Shown here piece after piece: positions 9,848-21,458 of a stretch of 64,000 nucleotides of DNA. Under the pieces are notes generated by a model. That model was not told where the DNA came from and did not search any database. It saw only the letters and a program-made list of their open reading frames with translations. This DNA is from Rhinopithecus roxellana (Eukaryota; Chordata; Mammalia; Primates; Cercopithecidae). The translations under genes were made by a program, and so were the position numbers. The stretch spans positions 98,355,489-98,419,488 of the forward strand of contig NC_044563.1 of the NCBI RefSeq assembly GCF_007565055.1, written 5' to 3'. Positions within the stretch are counted from its first letter, which is position 1. Each line of letters opens with the position of its first letter.

Positions 9848-12800
9848 AAGCTTTCTGAGAAACTGCATTGCCAAGTGTGAATGCAACTCACAGAGTTACA
9901 CGTTTCTCTTCAGTGATCAGTTTGTTAGCACAGTTTTCTGGAAATCTGCAATTAGATACTTCATAGCGCAATGAACATTACAGTGACAAAGGAAATATCC
10001 ACAGATGAAAACTAGAAAGAAGCTTTCTTAGAAACTTCTTGGTGATGTGTGAATTCATCTCACAGAGTTACACTTATGTTTCGTGGAGCAGTCCATTAAC
10101 ACTGTCTTTGAGGAATCTGAGAAGGGCTTCTTTGGATCACATTGAGGCCTACGCTGATAAAGGAAATTTCATCCGTTCAAAACGTGAAAGAAGCTTTCTG
10201 AGAAACTTCTTTCTGATCTGTGAGTTCATCTCACAGAGTTACAACCTCTGCCTCAAGAAGCAGTTTGCTAACACTCTTTTCGTGGAATCTGCAAAGTGAT
10301 ATTTGGGAGCCTATTGGGGCCCATGGTGATAAAGGAAATATCCTCACATAATAACTAAAGAGAAGCTTTCTGAGAAACTGCATTGCCAAGTGTGAATGCA
10401 ACTCACAGAGTTACACGTTTCTCTTCAGTGATCAGTTTGTTAGCACAGTTTTCTGGAAATCTGCAATTAGATACTTCATAGCGCAATGAACATTACAGTG
10501 ACAAAGGAAATATCCACAGATGAAAACTAGAAAGAAGCTTTCTTAGAAACTTCTTGGTGATGTGTGAATTCATCTCACAGAGTTACACTTATGTTTCGTG
10601 GAGCAGTCCATTAACACTGTCTTTGAGGAATCTGAGAAGGGCTTCTTTGGATCACATTGAGGCCTACGCTGATAAAGGAAATTTCATCCGTTCAAAACGT
10701 GAAAGAAGCTTTCTGAGAAACTTCTTTCTGATCTGTGAGTTCATCTCACAGAGTTACAACCTCTGCCTCAAGAAGCAGTTTGCTAACACTCTTTTCGTGG
10801 AATCTGCAAAGTGATATTTGGGAGCCTATTGGGGCCCATGGTGATAAAGGAAATATCCTCACATAATAACTAAAGAGAAGCTTTCTGAGAAACTGCATTG
10901 CCAAGTGTGAATGCAACTCACAGAGTTACACGTTTCTCTTCAGTGATCAGTTTGTTAGCACAGTTTTCTGGAAATCTGCAATTAGATACTTCATAGCGCA
11001 ATGAACATTACAGTGACAAAGGAAATATCCACAGATGAAAACTAGAAAGAAGCTTTCTTAGAAACTTCTTGGTGATGTGTGAATTCATCTCACAGAGTTA
11101 CACTTATGTTTCGTGGAGCAGTCCATTAACACTGTCTTTGAGGAATCTGAGAAGGGCTTCTTTGGATCACATTGAGGCCTACGCTGATAAAGGAAATTTC
11201 ATCCGTTCAAAACGTGAAAGAAGCTTTCTGAGAAACTTCTTTCTGATCTGTGAGTTCATCTCACAGAGTTACAACCTCTGCCTCAAGAAGCAGTTTGCTA
11301 ACACTCTTTTCGTGGAATCTGCAAAGTGATATTTGGGAGCCTATTGGGGCCCATGGTGATAAAGGAAATATCCTCACATAATAACTAAAGAGAAGCTTTC
11401 TGAGAAACTGCATTGCCAAGTGTGAATGCAACTCACAGAGTTACACGTTTCTCTTCAGTGATCAGTTTGTTAGCACAGTTTTCTGGAAATCTGCAATTAG
11501 ATACTTCATAGCGCAATGAACATTACAGTGACAAAGGAAATATCCACAGATGAAAACTAGAAAGAAGCTTTCTTAGAAACTTCTTGGTGATGTGTGAATT
11601 CATCTCACAGAGTTACACTTATGTTTCGTGGAGCAGTCCATTAACACTGTCTTTGAGGAATCTGAGAAGGGCTTCTTTGGATCACATTGAGGCCTACGCT
11701 GATAAAGGAAATTTCATCCGTTCAAAACGTGAAAGAAGCTTTCTGAGAAACTTCTTTCTGATCTGTGAGTTCATCTCACAGAGTTACAACCTCTGCCTCA
11801 AGAAGCAGTTTGCTAACACTCTTTTCGTGGAATCTGCAAAGTGATATTTGGGAGCCTATTGGGGCCCATGGTGATAAAGGAAATATCCTCACATAATAAC
11901 TAAAGAGAAGCTTTCTGAGAAACTGCATTGCCAAGTGTGAATGCAACTCACAGAGTTACACGTTTCTCTTCAGTGATCAGTTTGTTAGCACAGTTTTCTG
12001 GAAATCTGCAATTAGATACTTCATAGCGCAATGAACATTACAGTGACAAAGGAAATATCCACAGATGAAAACTAGAAAGAAGCTTTCTTAGAAACTTCTT
12101 GGTGATGTGTGAATTCATCTCACAGAGTTACACTTATGTTTCGTGGAGCATGTCCATTAACACTGTCTTTGAGGAATCTGAGAAGGGCTTCTTTGGATCA
12201 CATTGAGGCCTACGCTGATAAAGGAAATTTCATCCGTTCAAAACGTGAAAGAAGCTTTCTGAGAAACTTCTTTCTGATCTGTGAGTTCATCTCACAGAGT
12301 TACAACCTCTGCCTCAAGAAGCAGTTTGCTAACACTCTTTTCGTGGAATCTGCAAAGTGATATTTGGGAGCCTATTGGGGCCCATGGTGATAAAGGAAAT
12401 ATCCTCACATAATAACTAAAGAGAAGCTTTCTGAGAAACTGCATTGCCAAGTGTGAATGCAACTCACAGAGTTACACGTTTCTCTTCAGTGATCAGTTTG
12501 TTAGCACAGTTTTCTGGAAATCTGCAATGAGATACTTCATAGCGCAATGAACATTACAGTGACAAAGGAAATATCCACAGATGAAAACTAGAAAGAAGCT
12601 TTCTTAGAAACTTCTTGGTGATGTGTGAATTCATCTCACAGAGTTACACTTATGTTTCGTGGAGCAGTCCATTAACACTGTCTTTGAGGAATCTGAGAAG
12701 GGCTTCTTTGGATCACATTGAGGCCTACGCTGATAAAGGAAATTTCATCCGTTCAAAACGTGAAAGAAGCTTTCTGAGAAACTTCTTTCTCATCTGTGAG

Positions 12801-13968
12801 TTCATCTCACAGAGTTACAACCTCTGCCTCAAGAAGCAGTTTGCTAACACTCTTTTCGTGGAATCTGCAAAGTGATATTTGGGAGCCTATTGGGGCCCAT
12901 GGTGATAAAGGAAATAGCCTCACATAATAACTAAAGAGAAGCTTTCTGAGAAACTGCATTGCCAAGTGTGAATGCAACTCACAGAGTGACACGTTTCTCT
13001 TCAGTGATCAGTTTGTTAGCACAGTTTTCTGGAAATCTGCAATTAGATACTTCATAGCGCAATGAACATTACAGTGACAAAGGAAATATCCACAGATGAA
13101 AACTAGAAAGAAGCTTTCTTAGAAACTTCTTGGTGATGTGTGAATTCATCTCACAGAGTTACACTTATGTTTCGTGGAGCAGTCCATTAACACTGTCTTT
13201 GAGGAATCTGAGAAGGGCTTCTTTGGATCACATTGAGGCCTACGCTGATAAAGGAAATTTCATCCGTTCAAAACGTGAAAGAAGCTTTCTGAGAAACTTC
13301 TTTCTGATCTGTGAGTTCATCTCACAGAGTTACAACCTCTGCCTCAAGAAGCAGTTTGCTAACACTCTTTTCGTGGAATCTGCAAAGTGATATTTGGGAG
13401 CCTATTGGGGCCCATGGTGATAAAGGAAATAGCCTCACATAATAACTAAAGAGAAGCTTTCTGAGAAACTGCATTGCCAAGTGTGAATGCAACTCACAGA
13501 GTTACACGTTTCTCTTCAGTGATCAGTTTGTTAGCACAGTTTTCTGGAAATCTGCAATTAGATACTTCATAGCGCAATGAACATTACAGTGACAAAGGAA
13601 ATATCCACAGATGAAAACTAGAAAGAAGCTTTCTTAGAAACTTCTTGGTGATGTGTGAATTCATCTCACAGAGTTACACTTATGTTTCGTGGAGCAGTCC
13701 ATTAACACTGTCTTTGAGGAATCTGAGAAGGGCTTCTTTGGATCACATTGAGGCCTACGCTGATAAAGGAAATTTCATCCGTTCAAAACGTGAAAGAAGC
13801 TTTCTGAAAAACTTCTTTCTGATCTGTGAGTTCATCTCACAGAGTTACAACCTCTGCCTCAAGAAGCAGTTTGCTAACACTCTTTTCGTGGAATCTGCAA
13901 AGTGATATTTGGGAGCCTATTGGGGCCCATGGTGATAAAGGAAATATCCTCACATAATAACTAAAGAG
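9848..13968 (+). repeat. Trimer run 4 (8 trimers)
   Basis: 8 x 515 + 1 bp. The extra base is GAGCATGTCC at 12,150-12,151, which looks like a merge of the GAGCAGTCC and GAGCTGTCC alleles. Trimers 6-8 carry GCAATGAG (12,527), CTCATCTGTG (12,790) and GAGTGACACG (12,988). The same series is found 10,580 bp further on. Confidence 0.92.
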
Positions 13969-14811
13969 AAGCTTTCTGAGAAACTGCATTGCCATGTGTG
14001 AATGCAACTCACAGAGTTACGCCAGTGTTTTTTGGAGCCGTTTCTTAGGACTGTTTCCGTGGATTCTGAGAAGTGATATTTCAGATAGCTTTGAAGAATA
14101 GAAGGAGAAAGGATATATCCTTCAAGAGAAAGCGGAACCAAGCTTTCTGAGAAACTGCTTTGTGATATGTGAATTCATTTCACAGTGTTCTATCACCCTT
14201 TCTCGGGGGAGTTTCCTAGCACTCATTTTGAGGAATCTCAGATGTGATGTCTTGGATATCGTTGAATCGCATGCTGAATAAGGAACTCTCCTCAGAGAAA
14301 CCTGCAGAGAAGCCTTCTCAAAAACTTCTTTGTTGTGGGTGAATTCAGCCCACAGATGTCCATCATTGTTTCCACTGAGAAACTTGCTAGCAGAATTTTC
14401 GCAGAATCTGCAATAGGACACACGGTGGCGCTCCAAGACCACAAATAACCCTGTCTTACTAAAGAAAGAAGCTTTCTGAGAAACCGCTTTGTGATGTGTG
14501 AATTCAACTCACTAAGTTGCAGCTGTATGTCGTGGGGCCGTGGCCTAGGCCTATTTGTGTGGAATCTGAGAACAGATATTCCCGATCCCTTTGAAAACAA
14601 TGGGGCCAATGGAAACATCTTCCAATAAAAATGAGAAAGAAGCTTTCTGAGAAACTTCGTTCTGATCTGTGAGTTCATCTCACAGAGTTACAACCTCTGC
14701 CTCAAGAAGCAGTTTGCTAACACTCTTTTCGTGGAATCTGCAAAGTGATATTTGGGAGCCTATTAGGGCCCATGGTGATAAAGGAAATAGCCTCACATAC
14801 TAACTAAAGAG
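13969..14811 (+). repeat. Cassette 4, recombinant I/II
   Basis: 843 bp. Its diagnostic bases read A, T, T, C, G: type I at the first site and type II afterwards. The a3' carries the type II tag (TATTAGGG, AAATAGCC, ATACTAAC). Confidence 0.9.
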
Positions 14812-16356
14812 AAGCTTTCTGAGAAACTGCATTGCCAAGTGTGAATGCAACTCACAGAGTTACACGTTTCTCTTCAGTGATCAGTTTGTTAGCACAGTTT
14901 TCTGGAAATCTGCAATTAGATACTTCATAGCGCAATGAACATTACAGTGACAAAGGAAATATCCACAGATGAAAACTAGAAAGAAGCTTTCTTAGAAACT
15001 TCTTGGTGATGTGTGAATTCATCTCACAGAGTTACACTTATGTTTCGTGGAGCAGTCCATTAACACTGTCTTTGAGGAATCTGAGAAGGGCTTCTTTGGA
15101 TCACATTGAGGCCTACGCTGATAAAGGAAATTTCATCCGTTCAAAACGTGAAAGAAGCTTTCTGAGAAACTTCTTTCTGATCTGTGAGTTCATCTCACAG
15201 AGTTACAACCTCTGCCTCAAGAAGCAGTTTGCTAACACTCTTTTCGTGGAATCTGCAAAGTGATATTTGGGAGCCTATTGGGGCCCATGGTGATAAAGGA
15301 AATATCCTCACATAATAACTAAAGAGAAGCTTTCTGAGAAACTGCATTGCCAAGTGTGAATGCAACTCACAGAGTTACACGTTTCTCTTCAGTGATCAGT
15401 TTGTTAGCACAGTTTTCTGGAAATCTGCAATTAGATACTTCATAGCGCAATGAACATTACAGTGACAAAGGAAATATCCACAGATGAAAACTAGAAAGAA
15501 GCTTTCTTAGAAACTTCTTGGTGATGTGTGAATTCATCTCACAGAGTTACACTTATGTTTCGTGGAGCAGTCCATTAACACTGTCTTTGAGGAATCTGAG
15601 AAGGGCTTCTTTGGATCACATTGAGGCCTACGCTGATAAAGGAAATTTCATCCGTTCAAAACGTGAAAGAAGCTTTCTGAGAAACTTCTTTCTGATCTGT
15701 GAGTTCATCTCACAGAGTTACAACCTCTGCCTCAAGAAGCAGTTTGCTAACACTCTTTTCGTGGAATCTGCAAAGTGATATTTGGGAGCCTATTGGGGCC
15801 CATGGTGATAAAGGAAATATCCTCACATAATAACTAAAGAGAAGCTTTCTGAGAAACTGCATTGCCAAGTGTGAATGCAACTCACAGAGTTACACGTTTC
15901 TCTTCAGTGATCAGTTTGTTAGCACAGTTTTCTGGAAATCTGCAATTAGATACTTCATAGCGCAATGAACATTACAGTGACAAAGGAAATATCCACAGAT
16001 GAAAACTAGAAAGAAGCTTTCTTAGAAACTTCTTGGTGATGTGTGAATTCATCTCACAGAGTTACACTTATGTTTCGTGGAGCAGTCCATTAACACTGTC
16101 TTTGAGGAATCTGAGAAGGGCTTCTTTGGATCACATTGAGGCCTACGCTGATAAAGGAAATTTCATCCGTTCAAAACGTGAAAGAAGCTTTCTGAAAAAC
16201 TTCTTTCTGATCTGTGAGTTCATCTCACAGAGTTACAACCTCTGCCTCAAGAAGCAGTTTGCTAACACTCTTTTCGTGGAATCTGCAAAGTGATATTTGG
16301 GAGCCTATTGGGGCCCATGGTGATAAAGGAAATATCCTCACATAATAACTAAAGAG
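14812..16356 (+). repeat. Trimer run 5 (3 trimers)
   Basis: 3 x 515 bp. Although it follows a tagged a3', its first a1 has the ordinary GCGCAATG and its first a2 the ordinary CCTACGCTG. The last a3 is CTGAAAAAC. Confidence 0.92.
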
Positions 16357-17197
16357 AAGCTTTCTGAGAAACTGCATTGCCATGTGTGAATGCAACTCAC
16401 AGAGTTACGCCAGTGTTTTTTGGAGCCGTTTCTTAGGACTGTTTCCGTGGATTCCGAGAAGTGATATTTCAGATAGCTTTGAAGAATAGAAGGAGAAAGG
16501 ATATCCTTCAAGAGAAAGCGGAACCAAGCTTTCTGAGAAACTGCTTTGTGATATGTGAATTCATTTCACAGTGTTCTATCACCCTTTCTCGGGGGAGTTT
16601 CCTAGCACTCATTTTGAGGAATCTCAGATGTGATGTCTTGGATATCGTTGAATCGCATGCCGAATAAGGAACTATCCTCAGAGAAACCTGCAGAGAAGCC
16701 TTCTCAAAAACTTCTTTGTTGTGGGTGAATTCAGCCCACAGATGTCCATCATTGTTTCCACTGAGAAACTTGCTAGCAGAATTTTCGCAGAATCTGCAAT
16801 AGGACACACGGTGGCGCTCCAAGACCACAAATAACCCTGTCTTACTAAAGAAAGAAGCTTTCTGAGAAACCGCTTTGTGATGTGTGAATTCAACTCACTA
16901 AGTTGCAGCTGTATGTCGTGGGGCCGTGGCCTAGGCCTATTTGTGTGGAATCTGAGAACAGATATTCCCGATCCCTTTGAAAACAATGGGGCCAATGGAA
17001 ACATCTTCCAATAAAAATGAGAAAGAAGCTTTCTGAGAAACTTCGTTCTGATCTGTGAGTTCATCTCACAGAGTTACAACCTCTGCCTCAAGAAGCAGTT
17101 TGCTAACACTCTTTTCGTGGAATCTGCAAAGTGATATTTGGGAGCCTATTGGGGCCCATGGTGATAAAGGAAATATCCTCACATAATAACTAAAGAG
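16357..17197 (+). repeat. Cassette 5, recombinant I/II with 2-bp deletion
   Basis: 841 bp. One AT is missing in a4 (GGATATCC for GGATATATCC, near 16,500), not seen in the other clean cassettes. Its diagnostic bases read A, C, C, A, G: type I through a5, then type II at a6. The a3' is untagged. Confidence 0.9.
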
Positions 17198-18742
17198 AAG
17201 CTTTCTGAGAAACTGCATTGCCAAGTGTGAATGCAACTCACAGAGTTACACGTTTCTCTTCAGTGATCAGTTTGTTAGCACAGTTTTCTGGAAATCTGCA
17301 ATTAGATACTTCATAGCGCAATGAACATTACAGTGACAAAGGAAATATCCACAGATGAAAACTAGAAAGAAGCTTTCTTAGAAACTTCTTGGTGATGTGT
17401 GAATTCATCTCACAGAGTTACACTTATGTTTCGTGGAGCAGTCCATTAACACTGTCTTTGAGGAATCTGAGAAGGGCTTCTTTGGATCACATTGAGGCCT
17501 ACGCTGATAAAGGAAATTTCATCCGTTCAAAACGTGAAAGAAGCTTTCTGAGAAACTTCTTTCTGATCTGTGAGTTCATCTCACAGAGTTACAACCTCTG
17601 CCTCAAGAAGCAGTTTGCTAACACTCTTTTCGTGGAATCTGCAAAGTGATATTTGGGAGCCTATTGGGGCCCATGGTGATAAAGGAAATATCCTCACATA
17701 ATAACTAAAGAGAAGCTTTCTGAGAAACTGCATTGCCAAGTGTGAATGCAACTCACAGAGTTACACGTTTCTCTTCAGTGATCAGTTTGTTAGCACAGTT
17801 TTCTGGAAATCTGCAATTAGATACTTCATAGCGCAATGAACATTACAGTGACAAAGGAAATATCCACAGATGAAAACTAGAAAGAAGCTTTCTTAGAAAC
17901 TTCTTGGTGATGTGTGAATTCATCTCACAGAGTTACACTTATGTTTCGTGGAGCAGTCCATTAACACTGTCTTTGAGGAATCTGAGAAGGGCTTCTTTGG
18001 ATCACATTGAGGCCTACGCTGATAAAGGAAATTTCATCCGTTCAAAACGTGAAAGAAGCTTTCTGAGAAACTTCTTTCTGATCTGTGAGTTCATCTCACA
18101 GAGTTACAACCTCTGCCTCAAGAAGCAGTTTGCTAACACTCTTTTCGTGGAATCTGCAAAGTGATATTTGGGAGCCTATTGGGGCCCATGGTGATAAAGG
18201 AAATATCCTCACATAATAACTAAAGAGAAGCTTTCTGAGAAACTGCATTGCCAAGTGTGAATGCAACTCACAGAGTTACACGTTTCTCTTCAGTGATCAG
18301 TTTGTTAGCACAGTTTTCTGGAAATCTGCAATTAGATACTTCATAGCGCAATGAACATTACAGTGACAAAGGAAATATCCACAGATGAAAACTAGAAAGA
18401 AGCTTTCTTAGAAACTTCTTGGTGATGTGTGAATTCATCTCACAGAGTTACACTTATGTTTCGTGGAGCAGTCCATTAACACTGTCTTTGAGGAATCTGA
18501 GAAGGGCTTCTTTGGATCACATTGAGGCCTACGCTGATAAAGGAAATTTCATCCGTTCAAAACGTGAAAGAAGCTTTCTGAAAAACTTCTTTCTGATCTG
18601 TGAGTTCATCTCACAGAGTTACAACCTCTGCCTCAAGAAGCAGTTTGCTAACACTCTTTTCGTGGAATCTGCAAAGTGATATTTGGGAGCCTATTGGGGC
18701 CCATGGTGATAAAGGAAATATCCTCACATAATAACTAAAGAG
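17198..18742 (+). repeat. Trimer run 6 (3 trimers)
   Basis: 3 x 515 bp of near-consensus trimers. The last a3 is CTGAAAAAC. Confidence 0.93.
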
Positions 18743-19585
18743 AAGCTTTCTGAGAAACTGCATTGCCATGTGTGAATGCAACTCACAGAGTTACGCCAGT
18801 GTTTTTTGGAGCCGTTTCTTAGGGCTGTTTCCGTGGATTCTGAGAAGTGATATTTCAGATAGCTTTGAAGAATAGAAGGAGAAAGGATATATCCTTCAAG
18901 AGAAAGCGGAACCAAGCTTTCTGAGAAACTGCTTTGTGATATGTGAATTCATTTCACAGTGTTCTATCACCCTTTCTCGGGGGAGTTTCCTAGCACTCAT
19001 TTTGAGGAATCTCAGATGTGATGTCTTGGATATCGTTGAATCGCATGCTGAATAAGGAACTCTCCTCAGAGAAACCTGCAGAGAAGCCTTCTCAAAAACT
19101 TCTTTGTTGTGGGTGAATTCAGCCCACAGATGTCCATCATTGTTTCCACTGAGAAACTTGCTAGCAGAATTTTCGCAGAATCTGCAATAGGACACACGGT
19201 GGCGCTCCAAGACCACAAATAACCCTGTCTTACTAAAGAAAGAAGCTTTCTGAGAAACCGCTTTGTGATGTGTGAATTCAACTCACTAAGTTGCAGCTGT
19301 ATGTCGTGGGGCCGTGGCCTAGGCCTATTTGTGTGGAATCTGAGAACAGATATTCCCGATCCCTTTGAAAACAATGGGGCCAATGGAAACATCTTCCAAT
19401 AAAAATGAGAAAGAAGCTTTCTGAGAAACTTCGTTCTGATCTGTGAGTTCATCTCACAGAGTTACAACCTCTGCCTCAAGAAGCAGTTTGCTAACACTCT
19501 TTTCGTGGAATCTGCAAAGTGATATTTGGGAGCCTATTAGGGCCCATGGTGATAAAGGAAATAGCCTCACATACTAACTAAAGAG
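18743..19585 (+). repeat. Cassette 6, type II
   Basis: 843 bp. Its diagnostic bases read G, T, T, C, G. The a3' carries the type II tag. Confidence 0.92.
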
Positions 19586-20615
19586 AAGCTTTCTGAGAAA
19601 CTGCATTGCCAAGTGTGAATGCAACTCACAGAGTTACACGTTTCTCTTCAGTGATCAGTTTGTTAGCACAGTTTTCTGGAAATCTGCAATTAGATACTTC
19701 ATAGCGCAATGAACATTACAGTGACAAAGGAAATATCCACAGATGAAAACTAGAAAGAAGCTTTCTTAGAAACTTCTTGGTGATGTGTGAATTCATCTCA
19801 CAGAGTTACACTTATGTTTCGTGGAGCAGTCCATTAACACTGTCTTTGAGGAATCTGAGAAGGGCTTCTTTGGATCACATTGAGGCCTACGCTGATAAAG
19901 GAAATTTCATCCGTTCAAAACGTGAAAGAAGCTTTCTGAGAAACTTCTTTCTGATCTGTGAGTTCATCTCACAGAGTTACAACCTCTGCCTCAAGAAGCA
20001 GTTTGCTAACACTCTTTTCGTGGAATCTGCAAAGTGATATTTGGGAGCCTATTGGGGCCCATGGTGATAAAGGAAATATCCTCACATAATAACTAAAGAG
20101 AAGCTTTCTGAGAAACTGCATTGCCAAGTGTGAATGCAACTCACAGAGTTACACGTTTCTCTTCAGTGATCAGTTTGTTAGCACAGTTTTCTGGAAATCT
20201 GCAATTAGATACTTCATAGCGCAATGAACATTACAGTGACAAAGGAAATATCCACAGATGAAAACTAGAAAGAAGCTTTCTTAGAAACTTCTTGGTGATG
20301 TGTGAATTCATCTCACAGAGTTACACTTATGTTTCGTGGAGCAGTCCATTAACACTGTCTTTGAGGAATCTGAGAAGGGCTTCTTTGGATCACATTGAGG
20401 CCTACGCTGATAAAGGAAATTTCATCCGTTCAAAACGTGAAAGAAGCTTTCTGAAAAACTTCTTTCTGATCTGTGAGTTCATCTCACAGAGTTACAACCT
20501 CTGCCTCAAGAAGCAGTTTGCTAACACTCTTTTCGTGGAATCTGCAAAGTGATATTTGGGAGCCTATTGGGGCCCATGGTGATAAAGGAAATATCCTCAC
20601 ATAATAACTAAAGAG
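19586..20615 (+). repeat. Trimer run 7 (2 trimers)
   Basis: 2 x 515 bp, the shortest run in the + half. The last a3 is CTGAAAAAC. Confidence 0.93.
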
Positions 20616-21458
20616 AAGCTTTCTGAGAAACTGCATTGCCATGTGTGAATGCAACTCACAGAGTTACGCCAGTGTTTTTTGGAGCCGTTTCTTAGGACTG
20701 TTTCCGTGGATTCCGAGAAGTGATATTTCAGATAGCTTTGAAGAATAGAAGGAGAAAGGATATATCCTTCAAGAGAAAGCGGAACCAAGCTTTCTGAGAA
20801 ACTGCTTTGTGATATGTGAATTCATTTCACAGTGTTCTATCACCCTTTCTCGGGGGAGTTTCCTAGCACTCATTTTGAGGAATCTCAGATGTGATGTCTT
20901 GGATATCGTTGAATCGCATGCCGAATAAGGAACTATCCTCAGAGAAACCTGCAGAGAAGCCTTCTCAAAAACTTCTTTGTTGTGGGTGAATTCAGCCCAC
21001 AGATGTCCATCATTGTTTCCACTGAGAAACTTGCTAGCAGAATTTTCACAGAATCTGCAATAGGACACACGGTGGCGCTCCAAGACCACAAATAACCCTG
21101 TCTTACTAAAGAAAGAAGCTTTCTGAGAAACCGCTTTGTGATGTGTGAATTCAACTCACTAAGTTGCAGCTGTATGTCGTGGGGCCGTGGCCTAGGCCTA
21201 TTTGTGTGGAATCTGAGAACAGATATTCCCGATCCCTTTGAAAACAATGGGGCCAATGGAAACATCTTCCAATAAAAATGAGAAAGAAGCTTTCTGAGAA
21301 ACTTCGTTCTGATCTGTGAGTTCATCTCACAGAGTTACAACCTCTGCCTCAAGAAGCAGTTTGCTAACACTCTTTTCGTGGAATCTGCAAAGTGATATTT
21401 GGGAGTCTAATGGGGCCCATGGTGATAAAGGAAATATCCTCACATAAAAACTAAAGTG
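20616..21458 (+). repeat. Cassette 7, type I with odd a3'
   Basis: 843 bp, type I at all five sites. Its a3' has a private set of changes: GGGAGTCTAATGG at 21,402-21,414, CATAAAAACTAAAG for CATAATAACTAAAG, and AAAGTGAAG at 21,454-21,462. The same set appears on a plain a3 in the - half (about 52,242-52,301). Confidence 0.91.
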
